Positions 5,779 through 6,948 of a DNA stretch of 6,948 nucleotides are shown piece after piece. A model generated the notes under the pieces. That model did no database searches. It was given only the letters and a program-made list of their open reading frames with translations, and was not told the origin of the DNA. The stretch spans positions 12,788 to 19,735 of the forward strand of contig MGXX01000047.1 in assembly GCA_001801515.1 (NCBI GenBank), written 5' to 3'. Both the position numbers and the translations under genes were made by a program. Each line of letters starts with the position of its first letter. The first letter of the stretch is position 1. The stretch is from Gammaproteobacteria bacterium RIFCSPHIGHO2_12_FULL_38_11 (GTDB lineage Bacteria > Pseudomonadota > Gammaproteobacteria > Coxiellales > Coxiellaceae).

Positions 5779-6945
5779 ATGCATCTTTTAATTCGGAACT
5801 TACTCTTATTTCTTACCATTATGCTGGGCTGGATTAATATGCCAGCGCAGGCGCTTTTATCACCCAGCGAACAAAATCTTTGGCTGGTCATGTCGCAAAA
5901 TTTTACGCTTGTTACAGATCAAAATCACAATGATGTACGACAACAATTAAACCGGGATTTACGTGATCCAAAATATATTCATAAACTCACTGTTAATGCA
6001 CGTCCTTACTTATACTACATTTTTCAACAAACCAAAAAACTCCACTTACCCGCTGAATTGGCCTTATTACCCATGGTAGAAAGTGATTATATGCCTTCAG
6101 GCTCATCTGATGTGGGCGCTGCGGGTTTATGGCAATTAATGCCCGGACTTGCTGCAAATTATGGCGTCAAAATGAATTATTTTTACGATGGTCGTCGCAG
6201 TACCACTGTTTCAACCAATGTTGCCCTACATTTTTTATCTTATCTTTATCAAATGTTTGATCATAATTGGCTCTTAGCATTGGCAGCTTATAATGCTGGC
6301 CCCGGCACGGTAATGGAAGCTATCCATTACAACAAAGAACACGGCTTGCCAACAAACTTTTGGGCATTACCGCTGCCCAAACAAACAGAACGCTACATTC
6401 CAAAATTATTGGCCTTAGCAACGATTATTCAACACCCGCATGCTTATGGCATGCATTTATCACCCATACCAAACAAAGCGGTGGCGAGCTCAGTCACCAT
6501 TAACAAACAAATGAAATTAAAAACGATTGCAAGCCTTGCACACACTTCAGTAAATACTGTCAAAAAATTAAATCCGGCTTTACGTCACTCATCGACACCG
6601 CCGCATCAAAGCATCACGGTTATGTTACCTACCCATAATAAACCGATGTTTGTGAAACAATTAAAAGCAGAAAAAGAAAATCAAAAAACAGTGAAATCAA
6701 AAGTGAAAAAACACCTCGCTGTAAAAACAAAAAAGCATAACGTAAAAAAACAGCTTGCTATAAAAGCAACAAAGCATAAAGTGAAAAAAATGACTGAAAA
6801 TAATCACACTAATTTATATTCCGTAAGGCGCGGTGATGATTTAAATAGAATTGCCGCACGACATCATACAACTGCAAAACACTTAATGGTGATTAATCAT
6901 TTATCAAATGATGATTTGCAAGTGGGTAAGAGGTTGAAGGTGTAG
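5779..6945 (+). CDS. mltD: Lytic murein transglycosylase D, secreted form
   Basis: MltD cleaves the MurNAc-GlcNAc bond of peptidoglycan with formation of anhydro-MurNAc. Residues 1-25 form a signal peptide ending in AQA. There is no cysteine lipobox, unlike the E. coli lipoprotein, so the protein is predicted to be soluble in the periplasm. The SLT domain (about 75-215) has catalytic E101 in LALLPMVESDY, then GAAGLWQLMPG (113-123), YDGRRS, LALAAYNAGPGTV (166-178) and ERYIPKLLALA (204-214), an MltD-type motif. A weak LysM-like region (236-285) and a clear C-terminal LysM (345-388, YSVRRGDDLNRIA) should bind peptidoglycan. Between them lies a lysine-rich linker with a 13-residue repeat. No Shine-Dalgarno is evident before ATG 5779, but later ATGs would destroy the signal peptide. 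The TAG stop is inside the window, so the gene is complete; 388 residues is shorter than E. coli MltD (452). Confidence 0.93.
   Translation: MHLLIRNLLLFLTIMLGWINMPAQALLSPSEQNLWLVMSQNFTLVTDQNHNDVRQQLNRDLRDPKYIHKLTVNARPYLYYIFQQTKKLHLPAELALLPMVESDYMPSGSSDVGAAGLWQLMPGLAANYGVKMNYFYDGRRSTTVSTNVALHFLSYLYQMFDHNWLLALAAYNAGPGTVMEAIHYNKEHGLPTNFWALPLPKQTERYIPKLLALATIIQHPHAYGMHLSPIPNKAVASSVTINKQMKLKTIASLAHTSVNTVKKLNPALRHSSTPPHQSITVMLPTHNKPMFVKQLKAEKENQKTVKSKVKKHLAVKTKKHNVKKQLAIKATKHKVKKMTENNHTNLYSVRRGDDLNRIAARHHTTAKHLMVINHLSNDDLQVGKRLKV
6703..6789 (+). repeat. Tandem 39-base repeat in the mltD linker
   Basis: Two diverged 39-base units (6703-6741 and 6742-6780) and the first nine bases of a third encode KVKKHLAVKTKKHN-like blocks (residues 309-337): VKKHLAVKTKKHN and VKKQLAIKATKHK. 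The encoded linker is strongly basic. Confidence 0.75.
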
Positions 6946-6948
6946 AAG

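Overview
The window is AT-rich bacterial DNA that reads as a gammaproteobacterial chromosome. MutT, Kup, RNase HI and MltD all look gammaproteobacterial, and the methyltransferase / rnhA / mltD neighbourhood recalls the E. coli mltD-gloB-yafS-rnhA-dnaQ region. A gene running off the left edge has an ankyrin-like C-terminal motif of the kind common in Legionella, Coxiella and their relatives. My best guess is therefore a member of the Legionellales, possibly host-associated. That placement is inference from remembered protein families, not from a search.

Left part (1-1500): a minus-strand ankyrin-like gene (1-614, C-terminus beyond the window) with a plausible sigma70 promoter near 689-717. 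Next is a plus-strand relic of a Gp49/HigB-HigA type toxin-antitoxin locus (about 819-1103). The first residues of the toxin are joined in frame to the DNA-binding half of the antitoxin, and a perfect operator-like palindrome (807-826) survives in front. A small GIY-YIG endonuclease-family gene follows on the minus strand (1155-1406).

Middle (1500-3830): two minus-strand housekeeping genes. mutT (8-oxo-dGTP hydrolase) is followed by kup (potassium uptake), and kup has its own promoter with a perfect TATAAT overlapping the end of mutT.

Right part (3830-6948): a plus-strand ORF6N-domain gene of phage type is divergent from mutT and convergent with rnhA, in the place where dnaQ lies next to rnhA in E. 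coli. A yafS-like methyltransferase and rnhA form a minus-strand pair. Divergent from them is mltD, a lytic transglycosylase with a signal peptide but no lipobox and with a lysine-rich repeat linker.

The most unusual features are the fused toxin-antitoxin relic with its retained operator, and several long perfect inverted repeats inside coding sequence: a 13+1+13 palindrome and a 9+8+9 repeat in the ORF6N gene, and a 12+4+12 terminator-like hairpin early in the methyltransferase gene. I see no tRNA, rRNA, CRISPR array, insertion sequence or complete new multigene system.
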